Below are positions 16,450 to 25,109 of a stretch of 64,000 bases of DNA, piece after piece (position 1 is the stretch's first letter; each line of letters starts with the position of its first letter). A program made the position numbers and the translations under genes. This DNA is from Gordonibacter sp034932485 (GTDB lineage: Bacteria > Actinomycetota > Coriobacteriia > Coriobacteriales > Eggerthellaceae): assembly GCA_034932485.1 (NCBI GenBank), contig JAYFOQ010000009.1, forward strand, positions 1 to 64,000, given 5' to 3'. The notes below the pieces were generated by a model. It was not told the DNA's origin. It worked only from the letters and a program-made list of their open reading frames with translations, and searched no databases.

Positions 16450-17130
16450 ATGAGCGGAACCGAATATTTTGTTCTTGTTGCCGTTGGCTTGTTTGTGGTG
16501 TCCTTTTTGCTGGGTTCAATTCCTTTTGGGCTGATTATTTCTAAGGTGTTTTACCATACCGATTTGCGCGAGCATGGTTCGGGCAATATCGGCACAACGA
16601 ACGCTATTCGCACAATGGGTAAAGTGGGCGGCTATGCTGTGTTTGTGCTCGACTTCGGTAAAGGCCTCCTATCAGGTGTGCTCGCAGGCGCTGCCAACAC
16701 GATGATGATTGGCCATGGTGTCGAAGCAAATGCGCTGGCGAATTCGGCCACGCTGCTGGGTATTGCCTTCTTCGGCTGCACGTGGGGTCACATCTTCAGC
16801 CCATGGCTGAAGTTTAAGGGCGGCAAGGGTATTGCTGTGGCTGTGGGCTGCCTGTTTATGACGTTCGGGCCGATAGGTGCCTGTCTTGAACTGCTTATCT
16901 TCATCGTGCTGGTAGTAACGACCAAGCGTGTCTCTATCGGTTCCATCGCGGCAGCGGCCTCATGTCCGCTCTTCGCGGCCTACTACTTCCTGTTTGCGAC
17001 CTTTGCACCGCTTGCCTGGGTGTTCTGCTCTATTGCGGGCCTTACGGTTGTCTGGGCGCATCGTGAGAACATCAAGCGTTTGCGCGCTGGTACGGAAAGT
17101 CGCATTGGTGACAAAAAGAAGAAAGCGTAG
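16450..17130 (+). CDS. plsY: Acyl-phosphate:glycerol-3-phosphate acyltransferase
   Basis: A 226-residue polytopic membrane enzyme that acylates glycerol-3-phosphate with acyl-phosphate made by PlsX (38134-39168). Family motifs are present: GSIPFGLI near residue 22, SGNIGTTNAIRTMGK, and KFKGGKGIAVAVG. Five to seven hydrophobic segments are visible and a basic tail ends in KKKKA. It lies 7 nt after der and 7 nt before gpsA, whose product supplies its glycerol-3-phosphate. Confidence 0.95.
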   Translation: MSGTEYFVLVAVGLFVVSFLLGSIPFGLIISKVFYHTDLREHGSGNIGTTNAIRTMGKVGGYAVFVLDFGKGLLSGVLAGAANTMMIGHGVEANALANSATLLGIAFFGCTWGHIFSPWLKFKGGKGIAVAVGCLFMTFGPIGACLELLIFIVLVVTTKRVSIGSIAAAASCPLFAAYYFLFATFAPLAWVFCSIAGLTVVWAHRENIKRLRAGTESRIGDKKKKA

Positions 17131-17137
17131 GTCTGCC

Positions 17138-18139
17138 ATGAACGTGGCTGTTATTGGTGCGGGATCTTGGGGTACCGCTTTGTCCCAAGTGTTGGCGGAC
17201 AATGGAAACAACGTGCGTTTGTGGGCGCGAAAGTCTGAAGTGGTAGAAGGGGTGAACCTCCTTCACCGCAACGTGCGCTATTTAAGTGATGTCACCCTTA
17301 ATGAGCGCATTGTGGCTACGTCGTCTTATCAAGAGGCGCTTGAGGGCGCGCAGGCATGCGTAGTTGTTACGCCGTCAAGCCTTATGCGTGAGGTAGCCCA
17401 AAAGCTTGAGGGCTTCATGGATAGAGACTTCCCCTTGATTATCTGCTCAAAGGGAGTAGAGGAGGAGAGTGGTCTTCTACCCGTAGAGGTATTCGAGGCA
17501 GAGTTGGGTAATCCTGGTCGATTGGCCGTGCTTTCAGGTCCGAACCATGCTGAAGAAGTTATTCGAAAAATCCCGTCTGGAACGGTTGTTGCGAGTCCGG
17601 CAGAGGCTACGGCAACGTTTTTCCGTGATCTGTTTGCAAGCGAAACATTTCGTACTTATATTAGCGATGACGTGTGCGGGGTAGAACTCTGTGCTGCGTT
17701 TAAGAATGTCATTGCTATTGCGGTAGGTCTTTCCTACGGCATCGGCTACGGCGACAATACGGCTGCTATGCTTATGACGCGCGGCTTGGCCGAGATGAGC
17801 CGGTTGGTGGTGAAGGCCGGTGGTCAGGCTATTACGTGTATGGGGTTGGCGGGAACCGGCGATCTTATTGCTACGTGTACTTCCGAACATTCGCGCAATC
17901 GTCGCTTCGGTAAGTTGCTGGCCGAAGGTGGCACACTGGACGATTTTACGGCGCAGACGCATATGGTAGCCGAAGGTGCGCTTGCCTGTCGTACCATAGC
18001 TACGCTATCGGCACAGTACCATGTAGAGTTGCCTATTACCGACGTGGTACGCAGTATCGTATGGGAGGGTGCCGATCCGCGTGAGGTGGTAGGCGACCTT
18101 ACGGGTCGTCCGCTTACGACGGAGTTTTACGGGCTTTAA
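17138..18139 (+). CDS. gpsA: Glycerol-3-phosphate dehydrogenase [NAD(P)+]
   Basis: A 333-residue soluble enzyme that reduces dihydroxyacetone phosphate to sn-glycerol-3-phosphate for phospholipid synthesis. The N-terminal Rossmann motif GAGSWGTALSQVLADNGN, the CSKGVEEESG segment, SGPNHAEEV and the catalytic-helix region AAFKNVIAIAVGLSYG are all as expected. The start directly follows plsY; the frame is open further upstream only inside plsY. It is the last gene of the DUF512-der-plsY-gpsA run and converges with the methyltransferase gene 58 nt downstream. Confidence 0.96.
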   Translation: MNVAVIGAGSWGTALSQVLADNGNNVRLWARKSEVVEGVNLLHRNVRYLSDVTLNERIVATSSYQEALEGAQACVVVTPSSLMREVAQKLEGFMDRDFPLIICSKGVEEESGLLPVEVFEAELGNPGRLAVLSGPNHAEEVIRKIPSGTVVASPAEATATFFRDLFASETFRTYISDDVCGVELCAAFKNVIAIAVGLSYGIGYGDNTAAMLMTRGLAEMSRLVVKAGGQAITCMGLAGTGDLIATCTSEHSRNRRFGKLLAEGGTLDDFTAQTHMVAEGALACRTIATLSAQYHVELPITDVVRSIVWEGADPREVVGDLTGRPLTTEFYGL

Positions 18140-18197
18140 GCTGGAGCTAAAGTCGGTTGGTTGCCCCGCAGTTCTTTAGATGTTAGCTTGAATGGGC

Positions 18198-19019
18198 TTA
18201 TGTTCCCAGTATGTTCAACTGTGAGGCACCCCCGGCCCTGCTTGTGTTTCGTACTTTGCGAGCAGTAAAGCGCAAGCGACGAAAATCAATTGTCCAACAG
18301 CCCGCGTGTGCATCCCAAAGATTGCTTTCGCATGCTCGTTCGAGGTCGTCTAGAATTGCTTTACGGTCATCTTCTTGGTAGAGTCCCAGACTGCGTGTAA
18401 ACAGTCGCTCGGCCAGCAGGCGCAGTCCGACACGTCCTTGGGCAAGGCGCGTGGGTTGATCGAATACTTCTGAAAACTCAACTTCAAATCCAGCGATCTT
18501 TAATAAGCGATGATAAGATGCCTCGCGGGGAAAGCAGAATTGGCACGAATAGTCGCCGCTATGCTGTTTTAGTGCCCAGGTGTAGCCGGCTTCGACATGG
18601 GCAATATTCCCTTCAGCCCCCATCTCGGCTATGAGTATGCCACCGTCTGATAATGCGGTAGCCACGCTTTTTAACAGTGCTACGTGGTCGGGCAACCAAT
18701 GAAACACATTATCGGAAAACACCACGTCGAATGAATCGTCGAAGGGCAGTGCACACATATCAGCAACGATGAAGTTGGCGGCCGGGTGTTTTTCTTGTGC
18801 CTGCTTAATTAAGGCGGGGGAGCTGTCGACACCCGTAACGTTGCCAAACCTTGATAGGGCGTCGATGTGGGCGCCGGTATTGCACCCTAAGTCCAATATG
18901 CGCAATGCGGTGGTTGTGTTGCATTCCCTGACTGCCGAACGCATTTGTTCGAGTAAGCTACTGTCGTGCGTTTCGATATTGTCGAGCGTCCGCTCGTAAA
19001 GGTTCGCATCGCGTTCCAT
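18198..19019 (-). CDS. Class I SAM-dependent methyltransferase (trans-aconitate methyltransferase-like)
   Basis: A 273-residue Rossmann-fold methyltransferase. Motif I is LDLGCNTGAHIDAL, motif II has VTGVDSSP, and a VADMCALPFDDSFDVVFSDNVFHWL stretch resembles trans-aconitate and ubiquinone/biotin-type methyltransferases. The start at 19019 is preceded by GAGGGAG; the frame extends 15 codons further without a ribosome site. The C-terminal ~100 residues are specific to this protein, with several Cys, including a CQFC pair. It is transcribed alone on the minus strand. The substrate is unknown. Confidence 0.82.
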   Translation of the reverse strand: MERDANLYERTLDNIETHDSSLLEQMRSAVRECNTTTALRILDLGCNTGAHIDALSRFGNVTGVDSSPALIKQAQEKHPAANFIVADMCALPFDDSFDVVFSDNVFHWLPDHVALLKSVATALSDGGILIAEMGAEGNIAHVEAGYTWALKQHSGDYSCQFCFPREASYHRLLKIAGFEVEFSEVFDQPTRLAQGRVGLRLLAERLFTRSLGLYQEDDRKAILDDLERACESNLWDAHAGCWTIDFRRLRFTARKVRNTSRAGGASQLNILGT

Positions 19020-19271
19020 ATAAGCTCCCTCTGTTGCTTGTCTCCCTTTTTTAGTATAGCGCACAAGGTATTTACTTGGTTGGCGGGTGTGTGGCTGTGA
19101 GTGGCAGGCTTACGTACTCTGACGGTAGCTGCTATTTCTTTTCTTTCGACCTAATGACAACGTGTTTACCAAGCTTTTACCAAACGGGTAACCGCATTGC
19201 GCGTAAAAGGGTCATGCCTTAAGGTAAGTACTGCGCTGAAGCAGCTTAACCATTTTCTCTTTTTGCTGTCC
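19020..19271. other. Intergenic stretch upstream of the 19.3-kb RNA candidate
   Basis: This 252-nt stretch separates the methyltransferase start from the structured region. It must hold the methyltransferase promoter on the minus strand and any promoter for the RNA candidate on the plus strand. A short stem (CTGC...GCAG) lies near 19234-19248. No reading frame or clear -35/-10 pair stands out. Confidence 0.35.
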
Positions 19272-19454
19272 TAGAGAGAGTGGGCACGTGCTTGAAAAAC
19301 GAAAATTCTCTGTGTGTCCGCCGTCTCGTCTCTCGTGTGAACCCCCTCTCTCTCAAATCCTCGACGGACACGTGAAGCATACGCACCGTTTCCTTCTCCT
19401 CAGTGCGTACTGCAGACCCTCCTTTGGTCCCCCCAACCAAAGGAGGGTATTTTT
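19272..19454 (+). ncRNA. Candidate structured non-coding RNA with three hairpins and a terminator
   Basis: Three consecutive stem-loops on the + strand end in a T-run. Hairpin 1 pairs GTGTCCG (19314-19320) with CGGACAC (19365-19371). Hairpin 2 pairs TACGCAC (19380-19386) with GTGCGTA (19403-19409), extendable by GCA/TGC. Hairpin 3 is the terminator at 19417-19447. No gene on this strand follows, as the next gene is on the minus strand, so this is not an mRNA leader. No match to SRP RNA, tmRNA or RNase P RNA landmarks was recognised. The 5' end is a guess and no clear promoter was found. Confidence 0.5.
19417..19454 (+). terminator. Rho-independent terminator of the 19.3-kb RNA candidate
   Basis: A perfect 12-bp stem, CCCTCCTTTGGT (19417-19428) with ACCAAAGGAGGG (19436-19447), has a 7-nt C-rich loop and is followed by five T at 19450-19454. 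The T-run exists only in the + direction, although no + strand protein gene lies within 1.2 kb upstream. Confidence 0.85.
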
Positions 19455-19520
19455 GGTCTATAGTCATTTTTTTGAGCTTGGTTCATTATTATGCTCGTTG
19501 ATCCCAGGACGCTACTTTCG

Positions 19521-21551
19521 TTATGCCTCGCTGATTTTTTCTGAAGACTTCTTTATCTCTTCGAGGTAAGTGGAAATATCTACTCCCAGTTTGGCTAGTT
19601 TTACGCCACCTGTCCAGGGAGTGGTGGATGTAGCTACGAGCCCTGGTTTGTAGGTCAACATGGTTATGGTTCTGTCAGCGGAAAAAGTGGGACAACCTAC
19701 CATTCCGGTTTGGGCGGAAAGTCCACTGGGCGTGTCAATCGCTAAGGCGAAGGGAGCATTTTTTGCCTTAGGGGGTAAGTTCTTGAGGGGGCGTGCGTGT
19801 TCGGCACGTTCGTGTGTACGTTTGCGGTGACGGTCCCTTCCTTTACCGCGACTACCTTCAAAGCGTCGGCGATTCGCAACTCGTATCCAAGTGGCAAAGG
19901 GTTCACGTACTTCGTTACCGGAAAATCCGGTACCCAGTATGGCATCCACTACCGCTTCTGCCTGATCGAGGGTGTCGGTAAGAATATCGATGTCGGGGGA
20001 GATAAGCACGTGTAAGGGCAAATTCTGTGCGCTGGCTTCGGCAAATGCTTCTTGTGCGGTGGATCGTGCTGGTTCGGTAGTTAGTCGCTCTGCTAGGTTG
20101 GATGCAATAAGGGTAGTTGGGTAGCCTGCACGTGCTAGCTCAAGCGCAGCCACCCACCCATCACCGCCATTGTTGCCGGTTCCGGTGAGTACAACGACGG
20201 GCGCTGGATCGGGCACGTGTGCACGTACTTCGTCGCATGCCGCATGTCCCGCACGGTTCATAAGTGCCGCCATTGTTGTACCATCGGCAGCTATCATGCG
20301 TTCTAGCGTAGCTACTTCGCTCACGTTTAGTACGACGCGTCGCTCGCGTTCGGCACACACGCCCTCTTCAGTCATGACGCGCGTGTTGCTTAAAAGTCCA
20401 TTAAGCATAACAAAGGAACTCTTCTTTATCGCGGAGCGAAGGGCGCGTACGATGAGAGAAAGAGCCCATGCTCCCATGAGAAGTAGCCAAACTACAACGA
20501 GGCTGCTCTGATGGTTTGCAACGAAGGCGCTGGCAGCACTCATCTCTGAGGAATTTGTCGGGCTAAGTCCTACAATGCCAACCAGCGCTGCGAACGGCGC
20601 AGTGACGAAGAGGTAGAGAAGACCATATCGAGCGAGATAATGATACCAATGTGCCGGAGAAGCATCGTGGCGCACGATACGTAGACGTAGTAGTTTCTGT
20701 CCGAGGGTTTGGCCTTGTGTGAGTATTGGTGCACCGACGAAGAATAGGAGCAAGCAGACGCGGTTTGTCCAAGCTTGGACATCGCTCCAAGAAATTCCGT
20801 TTGCGGACAAAGCGTCGGATACTCCCAGCATTCCCGCGATGAACAAGGCAAGTGCCGACACCGCTCCGGCAATCATTAAATCAATGAAAAATGACAGCGC
20901 TCGACGGGTGACGCTGGCGCGTACGCCTGCTTCGCGGGCTTCCTCATTTACGAGACGTATGTCGGGAAGTGTTCGCAGGGCGGGGCCTGCAAGCAAAAAT
21001 CCTACCATGGTTCCTAAGGTGTTCAGCATGAGGTCATCTACATCGAACAAGCGATAGGGATGCTCATACATACCCCAAAGCCCCGTAAGTTGCGAAAGCT
21101 CGTAGAAAAGAGTAGTAGCAAATCCAATAAGCAGCGCCTGCCACCAGGTACGCCTGAAATAGTAACGTAAGTATATGCCGAGCGGAACCAGGAGCAAAAC
21201 GTTAAAAAAGGCCTCGTAAACGTTTGGGTCGTGCAGCAAGGTCGTCCAGGTTGTAGGGTCGGAGATAGAAGCGGTTGTTGAGTCGAGGAATAGCCTTACA
21301 AAGTTGAAGGGAATCAACTGCGGCGTGGCTGCGTAGGGTACAAAAGCTGAGCGGTCTTCAGGCAATGGCAAAATAACCATGTAGTAGGCTACTAACATAT
21401 AGAATACAAATGAGTATACGATAAGCGAGCGTAGCCACGGAATGGAGCCGAATTTACGGTACTGGTAAATCATGTAAGGAAGCGTGATTACGGCGGCGAT
21501 GAGGGGAAAGGTTAAAAATCCCACTATGATGTTCGAAACGTATCCGTTCAC
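19521..21551 (-). CDS. VanZ-RDD membrane protein fused to a YjeF N-terminal (NAD(P)HX epimerase-like) domain
   Basis: A 676-residue three-part protein. About residues 1-190 are a VanZ-like membrane domain (LPLPEDRSAF, ELSQLTGLWGMYEHPYR.FDVDDLMLNTLG). About 205-370 form an RDD domain (RALSFFIDLMIAG, TLGQKLLRLRIVR). From about residue 395 there is a cytosolic YjeF_N domain (LNVSEVATLERMIAADG, GTGNNGGDGWVAALELARAG, AIDTPSGLSAQTG), as in NAD(P)HX epimerase. A ~40-residue Arg/Lys-rich insert interrupts that domain. The kinase half (NnrD) is absent. GTG 21551 is chosen because AGAGGA precedes it; TTG 21578 is an alternative. The frame is continuous, so this is a true fusion unless the assembly is wrong. 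The joint function is unknown. Confidence 0.82.
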   Translation of the reverse strand: MNGYVSNIIVGFLTFPLIAAVITLPYMIYQYRKFGSIPWLRSLIVYSFVFYMLVAYYMVILPLPEDRSAFVPYAATPQLIPFNFVRLFLDSTTASISDPTTWTTLLHDPNVYEAFFNVLLLVPLGIYLRYYFRRTWWQALLIGFATTLFYELSQLTGLWGMYEHPYRLFDVDDLMLNTLGTMVGFLLAGPALRTLPDIRLVNEEAREAGVRASVTRRALSFFIDLMIAGAVSALALFIAGMLGVSDALSANGISWSDVQAWTNRVCLLLFFVGAPILTQGQTLGQKLLRLRIVRHDASPAHWYHYLARYGLLYLFVTAPFAALVGIVGLSPTNSSEMSAASAFVANHQSSLVVVWLLLMGAWALSLIVRALRSAIKKSSFVMLNGLLSNTRVMTEEGVCAERERRVVLNVSEVATLERMIAADGTTMAALMNRAGHAACDEVRAHVPDPAPVVVLTGTGNNGGDGWVAALELARAGYPTTLIASNLAERLTTEPARSTAQEAFAEASAQNLPLHVLISPDIDILTDTLDQAEAVVDAILGTGFSGNEVREPFATWIRVANRRRFEGSRGKGRDRHRKRTHERAEHARPLKNLPPKAKNAPFALAIDTPSGLSAQTGMVGCPTFSADRTITMLTYKPGLVATSTTPWTGGVKLAKLGVDISTYLEEIKKSSEKISEA

Positions 21552-21642
21552 TGAAAAGATTCCTCTCTTGTTCCCCAACAGGTGGCTGCTTGAGCGCTAC
21601 CGATTATAAGTGATAGCGTCGGGGATAAGAACGAGCCTTTCC

Positions 21643-22128
21643 TCAGTAATTAGTTTCCATCCCACGTCGCTCTAATTCGAGTAAGTATGACTTAATTTTT
21701 GCGCCGCCGCCGTATCCTGCTAATGTGCCGTTCGCACCTATAATGCGATGGCAGGGTACGATGATGGGTAGTGGGTTTTTATTGTTTGCGCCACCGATGG
21801 CGCGGCATGCCTTTGGGCTTCCGACGGCGCACGCAATGTCGCTGTAGGAGCGTGTTTGGCCGTAGGGCACTTGCTCGATTGCTTTCCATACATGTTTTTG
21901 AAAGTCGGTGCCTTCGGGAGCGAGGGGAAGATCGAAGGATCGGCGTTTGCCTGCGAAATACTCCTGTAGCTGATTAGCAGCTCGGTTTGTCAGCTCGGTG
22001 GCACGTTTTTCGCCCGGCAGCAGCTGTTCGCCAAAGGCTATGGAAGTAAGAGCCTGTCCGTTAGAGCCAATAGTGAGGCGGCCGAGTGGCATTTGATAGG
22101 TAAAGTACGAAAGCGGGGTGGTGGCCAT
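21643..22128 (-). CDS. ogt: Methylated-DNA--[protein]-cysteine S-methyltransferase
   Basis: A 161-residue suicide DNA-repair protein that takes alkyl groups from O6-alkylguanine. The active-site motif PCHRI holds the acceptor Cys126. The preceding helix-turn-helix (PYGQTRSYSDIACAVGSPKACRAIGGANNKNPLPIIV) inserts into the DNA minor groove. The start at 22128 follows AGAAGG; upstream in-frame Met codons lack a ribosome site. It is 91 nt upstream of the VanZ-RDD-YjeF_N fusion gene on the same strand. Confidence 0.94.
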   Translation of the reverse strand: MATTPLSYFTYQMPLGRLTIGSNGQALTSIAFGEQLLPGEKRATELTNRAANQLQEYFAGKRRSFDLPLAPEGTDFQKHVWKAIEQVPYGQTRSYSDIACAVGSPKACRAIGGANNKNPLPIIVPCHRIIGANGTLAGYGGGAKIKSYLLELERRGMETNY

Positions 22129-22329
22129 GGTGCACCTTCTTTCCATTGGCGATATTTGTATTATAGTGCGCAAACCACTTCCTTGGTGTGAACGGCTCTC
22201 TTCTGTACCGAGGTGTCATGTGAGCGGGGCTGTGCGTGTTGATTTCACCCGCCTGCCCGACTTGCAAAGGAAGGCTTCGGGCCATGCGTTAAAATGAACC
22301 AAAATGCATGGGTGACAAAGGAGTCTCGT

Positions 22330-23037
22330 ATGTTCGAACCGGTGAAAATAGCGCCGTCGCTGCTGTCGGCAGACTTTATGCAGCTGGGACGTGATGTGGC
22401 ACTGATTGAGGAAGCTGGCGCGGGATTTGTTCACGTCGATGTTATGGACGGGCACTTTGTGCCGAATCTTACCATGGGTGTGCCGGTGTTAAAACAGCTA
22501 AGGCGCGCGACATCACTGCCGTTAGACGTGCACTTAATGATTTCTAATCCACTTGAGCAGCTACCATGGTTTTTAGATGCCGGGGCAGATTTTGTAACCG
22601 TGCATGCCGAGGTGCTGGATGCTGACGGACTGGCCCGCGCAGTGGCGTCGATACATGCTGCTGGTGCCCAGGCAGCGGTTAGTTTGAAGCCGCGTACCCC
22701 AACGGGGGTGTTGGCGCCGATTATATCTGAGCTAGACATGGTGCTGGTCATGAGTGTCGAGCCTGGTTTTTCTGGTCAAAGCTATATTGAAGGCACGGAA
22801 GATAAAGTGTCCCGTGTGGTAGAGATGGCGCGTGCGGTAGGTAATGCGCCCTTGATACAGGTTGATGGTGGTATAGGGTTATCTACAGCAGCTCGCGTGG
22901 CTGCTGCAGGGGCAGATGTGCTTGTGTGTGGTAATGCTGTGTATGCAGCCGACGATCCGGCGCGTGCTATTGCTGATATTACTGCTGTGGCTGATGAGGC
23001 GCGTTTGGCTGTGCTTGCAGCACAGAAGGAGGATTAA
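22330..23037 (+). CDS. rpe: Ribulose-phosphate 3-epimerase
   Basis: A 235-residue TIM-barrel enzyme of the pentose phosphate pathway that interconverts ribulose-5-phosphate and xylulose-5-phosphate. Diagnostic segments are IAPSLLSADF, VHVDVMDGHFVPNLTMG, LDVHLMISNP, VLVMSVEPGFSGQ and VDGGI. AAAGGAG 7 nt upstream selects ATG 22330. It is followed after 3 nt by the cysteine desulfurase gene, so at least rpe, the desulfurase and the PHP gene form one operon. Confidence 0.96.
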   Translation: MFEPVKIAPSLLSADFMQLGRDVALIEEAGAGFVHVDVMDGHFVPNLTMGVPVLKQLRRATSLPLDVHLMISNPLEQLPWFLDAGADFVTVHAEVLDADGLARAVASIHAAGAQAAVSLKPRTPTGVLAPIISELDMVLVMSVEPGFSGQSYIEGTEDKVSRVVEMARAVGNAPLIQVDGGIGLSTAARVAAAGADVLVCGNAVYAADDPARAIADITAVADEARLAVLAAQKED

Positions 23038-23040
23038 AGC

Positions 23041-24249
23041 ATGCCTGCTGTTGTATCGGATAGCTACGTTTATCTTGATTGGGCGGCTACGGCACCCCTT
23101 GGTGTGGAGGCTGCTCAAGCCATGGAACCCTATATGATGCCCGGCTTGGCTAACTTGGGAATGGGAGGCAATGCAAATTCGCTCCATGCGCCCGGGCGCG
23201 CAGCTTTTGCGGCGATGGAGGACGCGCGCCGTAGTGTTATGCGTGATCTAGGGGCTTCACGTCCTGACGAAATTGTGTTCACTTCTGGCGCCACCGAGGC
23301 TGACGATGCGGCCTTGTTCGGTATAGCTTGCGCTGCGGTGGAGGAGCGTCGTCGGCATGGAGGGGGCAATTTTGTTCCCCATATTATTACTACCGCTATC
23401 GAACACGATGCAGTGCTTGCTCCAGCCAAGCGACTGGAGACGCAGGGTTTTCGTGTGACGCGGTTGGCGCCAAACCGGCAAGGCTTTATTGAGGTTAGCG
23501 ACCTCGAAAAAGCCATCGATGCAGATACGGTACTCGTGTCGGTACAGGCGGCAAATAGCGAGGTGGGTAGTATTCAGCCTATTGCCGCGCTTTCGCGGGT
23601 TGCCCATGCCGCTGGTGCTCTCTTCCATACCGATGCCGTACAATCTTTGGGTAAAGACTCTTTTGATTTGAAAAAACTTGATGTGGATGCTGCGTCGCTT
23701 TCGGCTCACAAAGTAGGTGGCCCTAAGGGTGTGGGTCTGCTGTACCTCAAGGCTCGTACGCCGTTTATGCCCTTTATGCTTGGTGGTGGTCAAGAGGCGG
23801 GCCGGCGCAGTGGTACGCAAAACGTTGCTGGCATTGTGGGCTTTGCGGCGGCGCTTCATACTGCCGTTGCTCTTCAGGAGGATGAAGCGACGCGCCTGCG
23901 GATGCTGCGTGATAAGCTATATGCAGCACTTGCCTCGCTTGACGGTATTCAAGCGACGGTGGCGGTGGAGCGAGGAAGCGTTGAGTTCTTGCCAAACATC
24001 GTGCACGTACTGGTGGATGGCATGGAGAGCGAGACACTTATTCTGCGCTTGGACATGAAGGGCTTTGGGGTTTCGGGTGGCTCGGCCTGCTCGTCACATT
24101 CACTCGATCCGAGTCATGTGCTGCGCGCTTTAGGAGTGGACAACGACCGGGCTCATGGTGCACTGCGCATATCGATGGGTCGCTACACTACCGAGTCCGA
24201 TATTGATGCTTTTATTGAAGCTCTTTCTTCGGCGCTTGATTGGAGTTGA
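23041..24249 (+). CDS. Cysteine desulfurase (NifS/IscS-type, class V aminotransferase fold)
   Basis: A 402-residue PLP enzyme that takes sulfur from cysteine as a persulfide for Fe-S clusters, thiolated tRNA or other cofactors. The PLP-binding lysine is Lys224 in SAHKVGGPKG, and the persulfide-carrying cysteine is Cys350 in SGGSACSS. HTDAVQS and the N-terminal YLDWAATAPL are also typical. AGGAGG precedes the ATG. No scaffold (iscU) or thiI gene is adjacent, so the sulfur acceptor is not evident. Confidence 0.94.
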   Translation: MPAVVSDSYVYLDWAATAPLGVEAAQAMEPYMMPGLANLGMGGNANSLHAPGRAAFAAMEDARRSVMRDLGASRPDEIVFTSGATEADDAALFGIACAAVEERRRHGGGNFVPHIITTAIEHDAVLAPAKRLETQGFRVTRLAPNRQGFIEVSDLEKAIDADTVLVSVQAANSEVGSIQPIAALSRVAHAAGALFHTDAVQSLGKDSFDLKKLDVDAASLSAHKVGGPKGVGLLYLKARTPFMPFMLGGGQEAGRRSGTQNVAGIVGFAAALHTAVALQEDEATRLRMLRDKLYAALASLDGIQATVAVERGSVEFLPNIVHVLVDGMESETLILRLDMKGFGVSGGSACSSHSLDPSHVLRALGVDNDRAHGALRISMGRYTTESDIDAFIEALSSALDWS

Positions 24250-24252
24250 CAC

Positions 24253-25068
24253 ATGGAACTGATAACCACTCATACGCACACCTTGCTTTGTGGGCATGCG
24301 GAGGGAACGGTTGAGGAGTTAGTTAGTGCGGCAGAGTCGGCTGGTATCAGCACTATTGCCGTAACTGAACACTATCCGCTGACGTTGGCGGTAGATCCGC
24401 GGGCTTACCTGTCTATGCCTGAGCATAAAATGGATGAATATCTTTCCGCTCTAGATGCGGCGCGTGCGAAGCATCCGAATCTTGAGATTCTCACAGGATG
24501 CGAGCTTGATTGGTTGGGTGATTGTGAAGACCGCATTATTACAGAGGCAGACTTAGCGCCGTTTTCGGTGATATTAGGATCGGTACATTTCGTGGACTTG
24601 TGGCCCTTTGACGATCCTGCTCAGCGAGATCATTGGGAGGAACCGGGTGCTCCCGATGCTATTTGGTATCGTTATTTTGATCTATGGTGCGATGCGGTAT
24701 CCTCGAGCCGTCCCTTTACCATTATGTCCCATCCTGATCTAGCGAAGAAGTTTAATTACTATCCTACCTATGACGTGCAGCCACTCTACGAACAGGCCGC
24801 CGAAGCATGCGCTGCGGCTGGCCGCATGGTGGAAGTGAATACATCGGGACAGTATTACGCCTGCAAGGAAATGTTTCCTGCGCCGGCACTGCTGGCAGCG
24901 TTTTGCCGTGCTGGCGTGCCGTGTACCGTAGGTACCGATGCGCATCATCCTGATCACGTTGCACGTGACATACGTGCGGGATACCGTCTTATGTACGAAG
25001 CTGGTTATCGAACGGTAACGGTGCCGACAGCCGACGGAGACCGTCGCACCATTACTATCGAACCATAG
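24253..25068 (+). CDS. PHP-domain phosphatase, histidinol-phosphatase-like (HisJ family)
   Basis: A 271-residue PHP-family metallohydrolase. The metal ligands are visible: THTHTLLCGHAEG near the N-terminus, EHYPL, a SHPDLAKKF segment and the C-terminal GTDAHHPDHV. The best match is HisJ/HisK histidinol-phosphate phosphatase. No other his genes are nearby, so the in vivo substrate is uncertain and could be another phosphoester. It starts 3 nt after the cysteine desulfurase. Confidence 0.87.
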   Translation: MELITTHTHTLLCGHAEGTVEELVSAAESAGISTIAVTEHYPLTLAVDPRAYLSMPEHKMDEYLSALDAARAKHPNLEILTGCELDWLGDCEDRIITEADLAPFSVILGSVHFVDLWPFDDPAQRDHWEEPGAPDAIWYRYFDLWCDAVSSSRPFTIMSHPDLAKKFNYYPTYDVQPLYEQAAEACAAAGRMVEVNTSGQYYACKEMFPAPALLAAFCRAGVPCTVGTDAHHPDHVARDIRAGYRLMYEAGYRTVTVPTADGDRRTITIEP

Positions 25069-25109
25069 ACGAACAAGCCTATCCGACAAGAGGAAAGAGG
25101 TTGATCGAC

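Noticed and set aside
19288..19569. A 93-codon + strand frame over the three-hairpin region
   Set aside because: It runs straight through a strong terminator, has no ribosome site and its composition is not protein-like.
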